Source: a virus. From it: a stretch of DNA of 49,962 nt. The translations under genes were made by a program, and so were the position numbers. Of the stretch, positions 40,274 to 48,534 are shown piece after piece. Numbering within the stretch: position 1 is the stretch's first letter; the number at the start of each line of letters is the position of its first letter. The DNA lies in the IMG/VR virus record IMGVR_UViG_3300020467_000007, positions 1-49,962 of that record. One strand, written 5' to 3'. The notes under the pieces were generated by a model that was not told the origin of the DNA, did no database searches, and saw only the letters and a list, made by a program, of their open reading frames with translations.

Positions 40274-41143
40274 TCACAATCTAGGGAAACGATAAGTTGA
40301 TAAATCAAAGTCTATAAATGATATTGAAACGTTTTTATTTAACTTTTCCCTTAATTGTTCCGAAACAACTTTGGATACGGTAACGTTTTGGATATGAGAG
40401 GTTGTAGGAGTAGATTGGGCGGAAACTAATGCATCGTAGCTGTAAGGAAAGTTCTTTATCGAAAAGGAGAATCCATAAGGAAAGTCTCCATAACTTATGT
40501 GAGTAATATCTTCTCTTACCGTATCCCTAAAGAGAGATAAAACGGAATCTAATATATAATTATCGAAAGATAGCAGCATCACTCTAACCCGTGATTTAGT
40601 ATTTTCTTCTCCCCCAAAAGCAAACTCATCATTATCCGAGGAAGCAATGGAGATAAAACAGGCTGGCAAGAAATAAATTTCTTCATCTAACTCACTTGTC
40701 TGTTGATACTGATAAGGCAAACTACCGTCTTTAAAATCTGACTGTAAAATCATCTGCAAATCACTATCATTAGCGATGTAAGTATTCACCTCTTTCACTG
40801 TGGAATTTGCAGTTAAAGTCAAAGAAGTTCCTGAAGCAGCAGGGAAAATTAAGCGGCCATTATTATAGTCCGTATAAACACCTCCATTTTGATCGTAGTT
40901 TCCTGTAACAAATCCTCCGTTTTGAAAAAAGCCAGAGTTAGGTTGACCGACACTATGGTCAGGCACTAGCTGTCTAAACTTCCCTTGATACCCAACATGC
41001 GAACTTGGTATATCGGGGAAATCTACATATTGGAACGCATTATCCATATTGATAGAATAAGCTTCTGCTTTGCTTCCCAGCAGACGGTTTTCAAACCATA
41101 GATAAAAACTGGATAATAAATCTTGATCGAATTGAGCTTTCAT
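40274..41143 (-). CDS. Head-tail or tail-terminator region protein, 289 aa
   Basis: I do not recognise this protein. It is strand-rich with many aromatic residues (SYGDFPYGFSFSIKNFPYSY) and an N-terminal helix (KAQFDQDLLSSFYLWFENRL). Its place between the neck genes and the tail tube gene is where siphophages keep the tail terminator protein, which caps the tube and joins it to the neck. The C-terminal half (RVRVMLLSFDNYILDSVLSL) may be the ring-forming domain; the N-terminal half includes a beta-rich insertion. Overlap with the previous gene is 4 bases. The functional label is from synteny only. Confidence 0.5.
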   Translation of the reverse strand: MKAQFDQDLLSSFYLWFENRLLGSKAEAYSINMDNAFQYVDFPDIPSSHVGYQGKFRQLVPDHSVGQPNSGFFQNGGFVTGNYDQNGGVYTDYNNGRLIFPAASGTSLTLTANSTVKEVNTYIANDSDLQMILQSDFKDGSLPYQYQQTSELDEEIYFLPACFISIASSDNDEFAFGGEENTKSRVRVMLLSFDNYILDSVLSLFRDTVREDITHISYGDFPYGFSFSIKNFPYSYDALVSAQSTPTTSHIQNVTVSKVVSEQLREKLNKNVSISFIDFDLSTYRFPRL

Positions 41144-41772
41144 TTATCTAATTTTCTTAAACGATTTTTGAAATTTTCTAATAATTTCGCCACATACGGA
41201 GTGTTCTTAAAACTTACACCAGAAGTCTTATTTTTGGATTGTAACCCCGTACCAGAAACAGAGGAGCCAAACCCACTTGAGCTATACAGATAACTCCCCA
41301 AGTTACTCATGCCCTTTTCGATTCCATCAACCCAACTTTGACCAGCCGCCCAAGGAATCGGTGTCAATGCGTAAATTTCCTCTAGAGATGGGATGTAAAA
41401 AATAATCGTATATTTGCCTGAAGAACCTCTTCTTCTGACTTTAAAAGTTATTTTTTCTCTAAATATTTTCTCGATTATGCGCGTTGGATCACTACCTGAG
41501 CTAAAACCAATAAAAGAAAAAAGGTTGCCATATCCCCCAAGAGTTCCGCTAGAATTCGTTGCTCTGGGGCCACCATCAATTTCTACCGTAATTGGGTGAA
41601 CTTTAAATTGCTTTACTAGGTGATCTTGTTTTTTTTGTAATTTTGGTTCAACAACACCTCTTAATTTTTGAGACATAGCCCTTGCGTTCTTGACATGTAT
41701 CTCCTTGAGTAGCTGTTTGTGGTTTATCGTAACCTTAAACGGCGAGATCGACATAAAGGCTTTTTTAGCCAT
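41140..41772 (-). CDS. Neck / tail completion protein (HK97 gp10-like position), 210 aa
   Basis: Basic protein with an N-terminal helix rich in Lys/Arg (HVKNARAMSQKLRGVVEPKL) like that of HK97 gp10-type neck proteins, a Gly/Ser-rich loop, a strand region (KITFKVRRRGSSGKYTIIFY) and a basic C-terminal helix. It overlaps the stopper-like gene by one base and the next gene by four, as expected for the tightly packed connector cluster. Assignment is by length, composition and gene order. No enzymatic motif is seen. Confidence 0.55.
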   Translation of the reverse strand: MAKKAFMSISPFKVTINHKQLLKEIHVKNARAMSQKLRGVVEPKLQKKQDHLVKQFKVHPITVEIDGGPRATNSSGTLGGYGNLFSFIGFSSGSDPTRIIEKIFREKITFKVRRRGSSGKYTIIFYIPSLEEIYALTPIPWAAGQSWVDGIEKGMSNLGSYLYSSSGFGSSVSGTGLQSKNKTSGVSFKNTPYVAKLLENFKNRLRKLDK

Positions 41773-42218
41773 TAGTTCTCGCGTTTCAAATAGATTGAAT
41801 AAAACTGTGCGTCGAAAGGCCCAATAACTTTTGGATCGCCATCAACTACATATAAATTACCATCTACCTGTATCCTTGAGCAGATTTTGATTTTTTCATA
41901 TGCAGCCGACTTAACTTTAATCCTTACTTTGCCCTCAGAAGCAACAAGATTTATTTGTGCTTTACCATCGACAATATCCTCTTTTTGTTTGTTTTCGTAA
42001 TACACTCTGGCTGAATATGTATACTTGGTCAAACTTGTATTAGAGGAGATTTCAGAGGTATTTCTAGTTCTTCCATACAGAGGGTTAAAGTTTAATTCTG
42101 CTGGAACCGAAGAAGCTTCTTCCACAAACACATAAATATCTCTAGCAAATGTATCGTGTATGTCGCCCAGTGCAGATTGTATATCAGATTTTTCTGACGC
42201 TGTAAGAAGTGATGCCAT
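41772..42218 (-). CDS. Head closure (stopper)-like protein, 148 aa
   Basis: Small protein with an N-terminal helix (TASEKSDIQSALGDIHDTFA) followed by a beta-barrel-like region (RIKVKSAAYEKIKICSRIQV; NLYVVDGDPKVIGPFDAQFY). This helix-plus-barrel plan and length fit head-closure or stopper proteins that gate DNA at the portal exit. The final strand with DAQFYSIYLKREN is typical of the end of the barrel. It abuts the adaptor-like gene directly. Identity is probable rather than proven. Confidence 0.6.
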   Translation of the reverse strand: MASLLTASEKSDIQSALGDIHDTFARDIYVFVEEASSVPAELNFNPLYGRTRNTSEISSNTSLTKYTYSARVYYENKQKEDIVDGKAQINLVASEGKVRIKVKSAAYEKIKICSRIQVDGNLYVVDGDPKVIGPFDAQFYSIYLKREN

Positions 42219-42710
42219 TTAAGTGGATACCCCCGAAAGGCTCGTTGCGCCGTCGTCCCCAGCAACTTGCAGTGGCGATGATTTTTGGTAATTGTATTGA
42301 AAAATCAATTCATCCAACCTTTGCCGAGCTTGATACTCAAGATCATTATAGGTCTTAGCTACGGAATTTTTGTTCTGCCTCTGAATTGTTGTATCACCCT
42401 CTTTTATAGTAACCCAATCTACAGAATCGGTATAAGTAAAGCTTCTCAGAGATTCTCTAGAAGACTTTTGATAGTAATGTAATTCGTATAATGTAGAAAA
42501 AATACGTTCCTCCACGGGCAGGAGTCCCTTTCCAGAGGATATCTCGATAGCACCTGTATCGTTAATTGTAAACTCTTCGTGACACAGGCCGTTTAATTCT
42601 CCAATGTTGGTTTCAAGCCACCCAGAAATGTACCCACTGTTATACGTTCCCGTATCATTGGGAAATTCATATGTTTGAATATTTGAGGCTAATCTCCCAA
42701 GATCGTTCAT
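42219..42710 (-). CDS. Head-tail adaptor (connector)-like protein, 163 aa
   Basis: Mostly helical protein, consistent with gp6/gp15-type adaptors that bind under the portal. Long helices are suggested by PVEERIFSTLYELHYYQKSS and YNDLEYQARQRLDELIFQYN, with a beta hairpin around DWVTIKEGDTTIQRQ between them. It is the second gene after the capsid gene and abuts the stopper-like gene. The C-terminal 15 residues are Gly/Ser/Ala rich and likely disordered. Position and secondary structure, not clear sequence identity, support the call. Confidence 0.55.
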   Translation of the reverse strand: MNDLGRLASNIQTYEFPNDTGTYNSGYISGWLETNIGELNGLCHEEFTINDTGAIEISSGKGLLPVEERIFSTLYELHYYQKSSRESLRSFTYTDSVDWVTIKEGDTTIQRQNKNSVAKTYNDLEYQARQRLDELIFQYNYQKSSPLQVAGDDGATSLSGVST

Positions 42711-42713
42711 AAG

Positions 42714-43088
42714 TTAAATGTCTCCAAATAACTTTACAGCAGAATCGTAGTCTGGGGAACTTGGATCGATCACGGGTTTAGCTTGACCTTGCACTGATAC
42801 ATTGTGCTGCTTGACAAAAATGTCAAAAGACTTTTGCAAATCTTTTTGGAGCAGTTTTGCGTGTTTGGCGGGTGTGACACCAACACGAACCGCCAAATCT
42901 GTTAATTCAGCAACAGAGGCGTTTTCTAACCTGTCAGCAAAAACTTCCTTACTTACAGTCCCATAAGGATTGCATTGTGGGATGCCTAGAAGCTCTTCTA
43001 GCTCCCTCGTTTCCTGAATGGCTGTCTTCTTAGCGTCACGGGCTTTGCCGTCCGTTACATCAAATTCTTCAAGTGATTCTTTGTCCAT
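42714..43088 (-). CDS. Small acidic helical protein after the capsid gene, 124 aa
   Basis: I do not recognise this protein. It is charged and mostly helical (TAIQETRELEELLGIPQ; LENASVAELTDLAVRVGVTP; QKDLQKSFDIFVKQHN), with a proline-rich C-terminus. It lies between the terminator after the major capsid gene and the adaptor-like gene, so it may be a head-completion or connector protein, or a small chaperone. Its leader is very AT-rich with TACAAT and TATACT words near the ATG, which could be a promoter restarting after the terminator. Confidence 0.5.
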   Translation of the reverse strand: MDKESLEEFDVTDGKARDAKKTAIQETRELEELLGIPQCNPYGTVSKEVFADRLENASVAELTDLAVRVGVTPAKHAKLLQKDLQKSFDIFVKQHNVSVQGQAKPVIDPSSPDYDSAVKLFGDI

Positions 43089-43121
43089 AGTATATTGTAA
43101 TTAAAAAATAAAAAAAATCAA

Positions 43122-43155
43122 CAAAAAGAGTCACCCCCTTGCGAGGGTGACTCTT
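43122..43155 (-). terminator. Rho-independent terminator after the major capsid gene
   Basis: On the minus strand AAGAGTCACCC (43145-43155) pairs perfectly with GGGTGACTCTT (43126-43136) around an 8-base loop, then a T-run continues into a long T-rich tract. It lies about 25 bases after the capsid gene stop. Confidence 0.92.
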
Positions 43156-43180
43156 GTGATATTTCAAGTTAAGCTGATTA

Positions 43181-44326
43181 TTAGCTCAGTTCAACTGCCA
43201 AACCGCACAGAGCGTTGTCATCAATACAGATGCGACCCTCTTCAACCTTAGCGTAGTAACCAATCTTGTTCTGGCGAACAGAGAATTGATCATCAACCAT
43301 GATTGAAAGATCACCAGTATTGCCCTCGTCGAGAACGACAGGGCGGATGAGTGCGTCTTTAGAGCGATCAACGCCGATCATGATTTCATCATCATCGGAG
43401 GCGAAGCTAGAAACAGGACTTCCGTTATTGGAGTTAACCGTAGCGAAAATCTTGTTGAAACGCTGACTCTTGCCCAACTCATTGAGTTCCATGATGTTGA
43501 TTCCATAGAACTGAGGCAGACCAGCCGCATTGTAAAGAGTGTTGCGAAGCTCATCTGGAGCTTGCAAGCTATCCTTCAACGCAGAGGTATAAGGAGCCTC
43601 AACGGTGTTGATTGGGTTATAAGCCATCGCACGAAGCTCTTGGGACATTTCTGGGGAGATCATAAGGTCGGTAATACCAGCCTTTGGGCCACCCACAGGA
43701 GTGCCGCCAGCCCATGAAGAGTTGATCCTCTTACTAAGAGTGATCAACCTGTTAAGGTCGTGCAGAACGAATCTGTCAGTTGCGCCTGTCCTGATAACGT
43801 GGTTACCAGCAGCAGCAGTGCCGCCAGCACTTGAGATGCTGTTCGCCAAAACCAAGGCGGTAGCAATCACGTTAAATGAAGTGCGCTCTTGCTTAAGCAA
43901 GATTTCTTGAGCCATCCGAGTAAAGGTCTTGCTAACAACATCAAGCCGCGCCTTACGGACATACTTGCGATCAAACGCAAGCGCACTGTCCAGATTGTAA
44001 GTAGCAAACTTAAGTTCGTTATGAGCAGGAAATACTTGGTTATATGGAAGCCCACCAGCTACCGTCTGAGAATAAACTTGGATATAATCCTCATCGGTGA
44101 TATCGTGGAAAAGATCGAGTGGCAAAGAAGGGTTGTCATCCCACTGGTAAGTAAGGGTGGTAAACAAGTTGCTCACAGTAGGAGCATTGTTAATCACCTC
44201 ATCTACCACGGGGCCGATAAGTTCGGCAACCGCTGCTTGAGCCTCATAAGCCTCCTCACGATTGTTGCTGCCCATTGCTTGCACAAGGGCAACCTGATCG
44301 TCAGTTCTTTTGATTGTAATTTTCAT
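43181..44326 (-). CDS. Major capsid protein (HK97-fold type)
   Basis: Main shell protein. Gene order (portal, protease-scaffold, decoration, this gene, connectors) and features of the HK97 family support this: an acidic N-arm (EEAYEAQAAVAELIGPVVDE), a long helix (RKYVRKARLDVVSKTFTRMA, then QEILLKQER) like the spine helix, and a P/A-domain stretch (GITDLMISPEMSQELRAMAY). The C-terminal part has the strand-rich (KIGYYAKVEEGRICIDDNAL) form expected. At 381 residues it is normal size; cleavage of an N-terminal delta region is uncertain because the putative delta is short and the scaffold is supplied by the upstream gene. A strong terminator follows it. Confidence 0.87.
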   Translation of the reverse strand: MKITIKRTDDQVALVQAMGSNNREEAYEAQAAVAELIGPVVDEVINNAPTVSNLFTTLTYQWDDNPSLPLDLFHDITDEDYIQVYSQTVAGGLPYNQVFPAHNELKFATYNLDSALAFDRKYVRKARLDVVSKTFTRMAQEILLKQERTSFNVIATALVLANSISSAGGTAAAGNHVIRTGATDRFVLHDLNRLITLSKRINSSWAGGTPVGGPKAGITDLMISPEMSQELRAMAYNPINTVEAPYTSALKDSLQAPDELRNTLYNAAGLPQFYGINIMELNELGKSQRFNKIFATVNSNNGSPVSSFASDDDEIMIGVDRSKDALIRPVVLDEGNTGDLSIMVDDQFSVRQNKIGYYAKVEEGRICIDDNALCGLAVELS

Positions 44327-44346
44327 TTTCTTAAAGGTATTCTAAA

Positions 44347-44973
44347 TTAGCATTCAAGTTTAAGGATTGCATAATTGCCAGCGAAAGCATCTGTGCTAGA
44401 CAGAGATTCCCGTGTTCCAGTTCCGATGAACTTGCCAATTCCATGCGCTTTATGCGTGTGGTGGTTGGCAACAGTAGTGGTAACACCAGTAACTGTTCCG
44501 TTTGCGCTAGGTTGTGCGACATCATTGATCTCTGGGATCACGCCGCCAGCCAAGCCTCTGACATTTATAGTAAAGATTCCTTTAGTCGCAATAGGTACTG
44601 CCTCTCCTGAGACAACACACTGAAGCTCCTCCTTTTTTTCAGGATAATAAAGCAAATTCTCTCCGTTTTCGTCCTTAGCACGGACATCTCGCAAGAGAAT
44701 CCCCAAAGGATGAATAGCGGCTCCTGTAGTGGAAACTTTCGTTACCTTATAGGGAACCTGCGGATAAAGAGAAAGCGCGTTTCCTTGTTGTTCTACAAAA
44801 GAGTCTGAATCGCCTCTTGATGTATACTCGACGGGTTGTTTGTCAAGATCAGCTTCGCTGACCCTAACAACAGAACCCGCTTCGCCCGTAATCGTGTCTA
44901 GAGAATAAAAATTGATAACATCATTATCATCATATTGACGAAAGGGCAGTAAACGTGTAATTTCGTTAGCCAT
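44347..44973 (-). CDS. Capsid decoration / stabilisation protein, 208 aa
   Basis: Strand- and Gly/Val/Thr-rich protein immediately before the capsid gene, where head decoration proteins (lambda gpD-like or similar) are encoded. Segments GSVVRVSEADLDKQP, GAAIHPLGILLRDVRA and EAVPIATKGIFTINVRGLAG suggest a beta-tulip or sandwich domain; the C-terminal GKFIGTGTRESLSSTDAFAG may bind the shell. The His-rich NHHTHKAHG loop could bind metal. No start-site signal beyond an AT-rich leader. The call is by synteny and composition. Confidence 0.65.
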   Translation of the reverse strand: MANEITRLLPFRQYDDNDVINFYSLDTITGEAGSVVRVSEADLDKQPVEYTSRGDSDSFVEQQGNALSLYPQVPYKVTKVSTTGAAIHPLGILLRDVRAKDENGENLLYYPEKKEELQCVVSGEAVPIATKGIFTINVRGLAGGVIPEINDVAQPSANGTVTGVTTTVANHHTHKAHGIGKFIGTGTRESLSSTDAFAGNYAILKLEC

Positions 44974-44993
44974 AATTTAATAGATATAGTTTG

Positions 44994-46487
44994 TTAATTT
45001 GTAACTTCTACCGAGAAGTTCTCCTTGAGTCTTTCGACAAAAGAAATTGGTGTGCTGGCTTCAGCGTTGTTATTGGGCAGGGAAGCTTCAGCTTCGTCTC
45101 CACCTTCAACCTCAAGCTCTTCGTCGCCTTCGGCTTCGCCTTCTTCTTCCTCTGCGTCTTCGCCCTCGACGCGCTTGGCGATAGCTTCTTGAATTCTTGC
45201 TTCAATTTCGGCCTCTTGAGCCTCAATATTTGCCTTTGATTTGTGGCTAAAGACAATTGCAAGCTTTTCTTTGTATTCTGCGAAAGATTCTTCGCTAGAA
45301 TCGAGTCCCTTAACTTCAGCAGTTATGAACCCAAGCTCTTCTTCATTAAAATCATAATCCGCATCAATGTTATTCATGCGTTCATTGAAAAGATCAACTG
45401 CGGCTTTTGTGGAAGCCTCGCTCTTAAGTTTTTCCAGTTCTTCTTTTGTTTCTTTCAAGGAGGTTTTGAGTTCAGCCATCTCTGCCTCACTTCTTTCTTT
45501 AGCTTCTTTCTCAAGAGAAACCTTGGATTTCCAAGATTCGCTGTGCTCTGTTAGTGCGTCTCGCATAATTTCACCGATGGTCTTGGCCTCCGAGTCTTTT
45601 CTGACGACGGAAGCTACACTTTCAGCCACCTTGGACATCAATTCGTTAAATTGTTCTTTTTCCATATTAAAAATAGTTTTAAATTTGTCTGAACTTACAT
45701 TAATATTAGCATTTCGGGAAATTTTTTTATCTTTTTTATCCCCGTCAAACATTGCCGAAGGATAAACTCCCTTGACTCTTGCGGCTGGATTTGTAGTTAG
45801 CGCCGCGCCTAATGGAAACGTTTGCCCTACAATTAACCTATTAACAGGCACTCCATCTTCGTCTTCACCTTCTCCCCCCATGCCCTTTAAATACTTGGAC
45901 ATTTCATCTTTTTCTGCCTTTGAAACGATAGTTGATTCATTTAATTTTTGAGAGCCGCGAGCAATTTCGTAATCCTTAAAGGCAACCTCCCAACTTGCAG
46001 AAATACTTTGGTAAGAATCTTCATTCTTGTCTGAGGATTCCATGATTGCTTCCGCAAGCTGTGGGTATACTTGTTTATAAATTAAACCAGCAGCGGTTAT
46101 GTAAAATGGATTCTTTTTATCTGCATAAGCCTCAATGTCATTATTTTGAAAATCAAATTCCTCTTCGGAAAAGGAGGCGTTAATAATATGGCCTACAATT
46201 TTATCCTTCTTATGTTCGATATTGATAGGCTTGTTGATGAACCTCTTTACCGCAGCAACGGCTGTCTTGGCATCAATTCCGTCTCCATTTTTATTGAATT
46301 CATTAACGGTAGCTAAATTAAAGACTACAGGCAACACATCAATGTTTTGCTTTGGATCAAAGTCAGCGGGAAGTAAAGATTTTGCTGTCTCCCAAATAGA
46401 CCCCTTCGAAATCCCGAAAGCGTCAAATTCCTCTTGGTTGATTGGTTTAATTTTACCTATGAATTGGCAAACGTCATAGTTATCCAT
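44994..46487 (-). CDS. Fused prohead protease and scaffold protein, 497 aa
   Basis: The N-terminal 200 residues look like a prohead protease: NKNGDGIDAKTAVAAVKRFI leads to KPINIEHKKDKIVGH, with His92 as the likely catalytic histidine, and SYQSISASWEVAF holds the probable nucleophile (Ser161 or Ser163). The later half is a scaffold: after NMEKEQFNELMSKVAESVAS come long coiled-coil helices (AEMAELKTSLKETKEELEKL) and a strongly acidic tail (EEEEGEAEGDEELEVEGG). Such fusions allow the scaffold to be cut from within during maturation. It follows the portal gene by 8 bases. Its leader holds GTGTAA 8 bases before the ATG, overlapping the portal stop. Confidence 0.8.
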   Translation of the reverse strand: MDNYDVCQFIGKIKPINQEEFDAFGISKGSIWETAKSLLPADFDPKQNIDVLPVVFNLATVNEFNKNGDGIDAKTAVAAVKRFINKPINIEHKKDKIVGHIINASFSEEEFDFQNNDIEAYADKKNPFYITAAGLIYKQVYPQLAEAIMESSDKNEDSYQSISASWEVAFKDYEIARGSQKLNESTIVSKAEKDEMSKYLKGMGGEGEDEDGVPVNRLIVGQTFPLGAALTTNPAARVKGVYPSAMFDGDKKDKKISRNANINVSSDKFKTIFNMEKEQFNELMSKVAESVASVVRKDSEAKTIGEIMRDALTEHSESWKSKVSLEKEAKERSEAEMAELKTSLKETKEELEKLKSEASTKAAVDLFNERMNNIDADYDFNEEELGFITAEVKGLDSSEESFAEYKEKLAIVFSHKSKANIEAQEAEIEARIQEAIAKRVEGEDAEEEEGEAEGDEELEVEGGDEAEASLPNNNAEASTPISFVERLKENFSVEVTN

Positions 46488-46495
46488 AGTTTCTA

Positions 46496-46501
46496 TTACA
46501 C
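46496..46501 (-). promoter_or_regulatory. GTGTAA word before the protease-scaffold gene
   Basis: Minus-strand GTGTAA, 8 bases before the ATG. It is also the last codon and stop of the portal gene, so it could be coincidence. Confidence 0.2.
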
Positions 46502-48487
46502 CTGAATTTTAGTAGAATGATATAAAATTGCAGATGAAAGATCATCAAGTTGATGAGCAGCCCCAACCTCAAGCACTTTTTTGCTAATATCCAAGTCGGT
46601 AAGTGCGTCTAGATTATCTACAACCTCTGCCAAAGTTGTGTCCCAATCTTCTGTCTCTTTAGCCAAAATGATTGATTCACAAACCTGTGTTACAAGCTCT
46701 CCTTTTTCTTCGTCCAGTTCATCCATTCCATACTTAACTGCAAAATCCCTTAAGGCTCTAAGCTCAAATTCATCGACCAGTTTGGTTGCTTCAACAATAT
46801 TCTTCTTTGAAAATGTGTTGGAGTTAGAAACCCCCATTGGTCTGCCACCTGAAGGAGAAATTATTTTTTGGGCATCTTTGGGTTCTGGGTCTCCTCCACC
46901 CCCTTCTGGAGCTTCCTCCCCCTCTTGTTGATCGTAGAGGTTAATAGAATTAACAAGAGGCAAGTAATGACCCTTTTCTCTTTCATCTTTGAATTTGTCT
47001 TGGGCCGAGTCCATATCTTTGGCTTCGGGGAAAGTGCCAGTATGAACAACCTTCATTCCCTGCTCTGGTGTCAACACACCCAACTCCATCAAACGTGTCG
47101 CAAGTTTTGCTAGATTATCGTCGTCAAGTGTATCGCTCTTTGCAAACTTTACTTCTGGCCATGATCGAAGGCCAGCCGCCTTGCAAACCCTTGTTATCTC
47201 TGGGTTTAAAAATTCATTCAAGAAAAGATTTCTGGATTCCTCCAAACGCTGTAAAAAAACTTTCATCTTAATTTTTCCATCAGCATATTTGGAGTCACCA
47301 ATTAGAATATTTTGCAAGCCCTCTTCGATATCTTTGTTTAGAGTTTCGTATTTGGCAGGGCCAACAACCTTATTGATGTCAGGAATAATAAAATTAGCTT
47401 TAGTTGTATAGTCGGAAACAAGAACTCGACCAACGCTTTGGTTTCTAAAAATTTGCTGCATGGCAGCAAGGTTCTTGTGGTTAACTCCACCCTTATCGGG
47501 TTCATTGCCCATTGTCACAAGTAGAACCACGTTTTCAATAGAGCGGCTAATAGCTTGATCTATTTTCTTTAATTCAATCTTTCTATTGAGGTCGTCAAGA
47601 ACGGCAAATCCTGTAGGAACTGCCATTGGCTCATAGTCTTGTTTTTTGGCAAAAATAACATGCAGAAAATCAGGATTTAATTTAATATGTATGTTTTCTG
47701 ATGTTGAGCCTCGTCCACCTGTATTCTTGAGTCGCGTCTGAACCTCTTCGGGTAATGAGTTAAGCAATTCAAATTCGTGTTCAGTTTGGGGATTTTTCAA
47801 TCTTGAAATCTCAAATGGAGTAAGAACCTTAAAATACTGATATTCCTGAAAAGAAATAGAACCTTTGGTTGCTACATCTGTGGGGTTAATTACCATGTAT
47901 TTGATAGGAATCTTTGTCCTAGAGCTTGCCCCATAAGTCTCTAGAACCTTTTGAGAATTCTTTAGGGGTATCAATCCATCAATGCGATACAAGAAAACAT
48001 TTCCAGAACGATAATATTCTCTAAAGTATTGTGACTTTAAGTCAAACATTCTAACCCTCTTAAACCACGCATTCACAAATTTTCTGGATTTAGCTGTGCC
48101 GCCCTCTAGATACATCTCAGAGTCAGCGAATTCAGAAAGTAAATCTATGGTACTTCTAAATGTAGCTATGTTGAAATAAGCTTTTTGGCATAGAAGAATA
48201 GCCTCCCTTGCGTCAACTGCGTCTTTAGAATACTGAAGTGGCAAAATTCCTTCATCAATATTTGCATATTTCTTGGCCACAGGATTTGTTGCAATCCTAT
48301 TTGTTCTACCCGCAGTTCTTCGGGTAGGTGCGTCCAATCTAGAAGCCTGAACCGTTTGGTAAATCCCTTCACCTATTAGCTCTGGCTCTACATCGCCGTC
48401 CTCAGAAGCTGTTATATCTACAAGGGGTCGAGACTTATTTTTAAATTTTTCCCAGTATTCGGAACGTTTAGTATATTTGCGCGGCAT
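46496..48487 (-). CDS. Portal protein, 663 aa
   Basis: Dodecameric DNA gate at the capsid vertex. Features include a leading helical clip and wing region (RSTIDLLSEFADSEMYLEGG; KFVNAWFKRVRMFDLKSQYF), a core with INPTDVATKGSISFQEYQYF and NIHIKLNPDFLHVIFAKKQD, and the stem helix GFAVLDDLNRKIELKKIDQA. The C-terminal 200 residues are an acidic, Gly/Pro-interrupted helical extension (EEAPEGGGGDPEPKDA). Located between the large terminase and protease-scaffold genes, as in most tailed phages. A sigma70-like promoter lies in its 43-base leader. Confidence 0.87.
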   Translation of the reverse strand: MPRKYTKRSEYWEKFKNKSRPLVDITASEDGDVEPELIGEGIYQTVQASRLDAPTRRTAGRTNRIATNPVAKKYANIDEGILPLQYSKDAVDAREAILLCQKAYFNIATFRSTIDLLSEFADSEMYLEGGTAKSRKFVNAWFKRVRMFDLKSQYFREYYRSGNVFLYRIDGLIPLKNSQKVLETYGASSRTKIPIKYMVINPTDVATKGSISFQEYQYFKVLTPFEISRLKNPQTEHEFELLNSLPEEVQTRLKNTGGRGSTSENIHIKLNPDFLHVIFAKKQDYEPMAVPTGFAVLDDLNRKIELKKIDQAISRSIENVVLLVTMGNEPDKGGVNHKNLAAMQQIFRNQSVGRVLVSDYTTKANFIIPDINKVVGPAKYETLNKDIEEGLQNILIGDSKYADGKIKMKVFLQRLEESRNLFLNEFLNPEITRVCKAAGLRSWPEVKFAKSDTLDDDNLAKLATRLMELGVLTPEQGMKVVHTGTFPEAKDMDSAQDKFKDEREKGHYLPLVNSINLYDQQEGEEAPEGGGGDPEPKDAQKIISPSGGRPMGVSNSNTFSKKNIVEATKLVDEFELRALRDFAVKYGMDELDEEKGELVTQVCESIILAKETEDWDTTLAEVVDNLDALTDLDISKKVLEVGAAHQLDDLSSAILYHSTKIQV

Positions 48488-48495
48488 ATTGAAAG

Positions 48496-48501
48496 TTACA
48501 C
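48496..48501 (-). promoter_or_regulatory. GTGTAA leader motif before the portal gene
   Basis: Minus-strand GTGTAA in the short intergenic leader, 8 bases before the portal ATG and downstream of a separate TTGAAA/TATAAC promoter. Confidence 0.35.
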
Positions 48502-48505
48502 TAAA

Positions 48506-48534
48506 GTTATAAAAGTAACTTTTAAACTTTTCAA
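48506..48534 (-). promoter_or_regulatory. Sigma70-like promoter before the portal gene
   Basis: Minus-strand TTGAAA (48529-48534), 17-base spacer, TATAAC (48506-48511). The -35 box overlaps the terminase stop codon. TTGAAA is the same -35 form as at the sigma-like gene. Confidence 0.5.

Noticed and set aside
43889-44350. 153-codon rightward open frame opposite the capsid gene
   Set aside because: Antisense shadow of the major capsid gene, with no start signal or recognisable domain.
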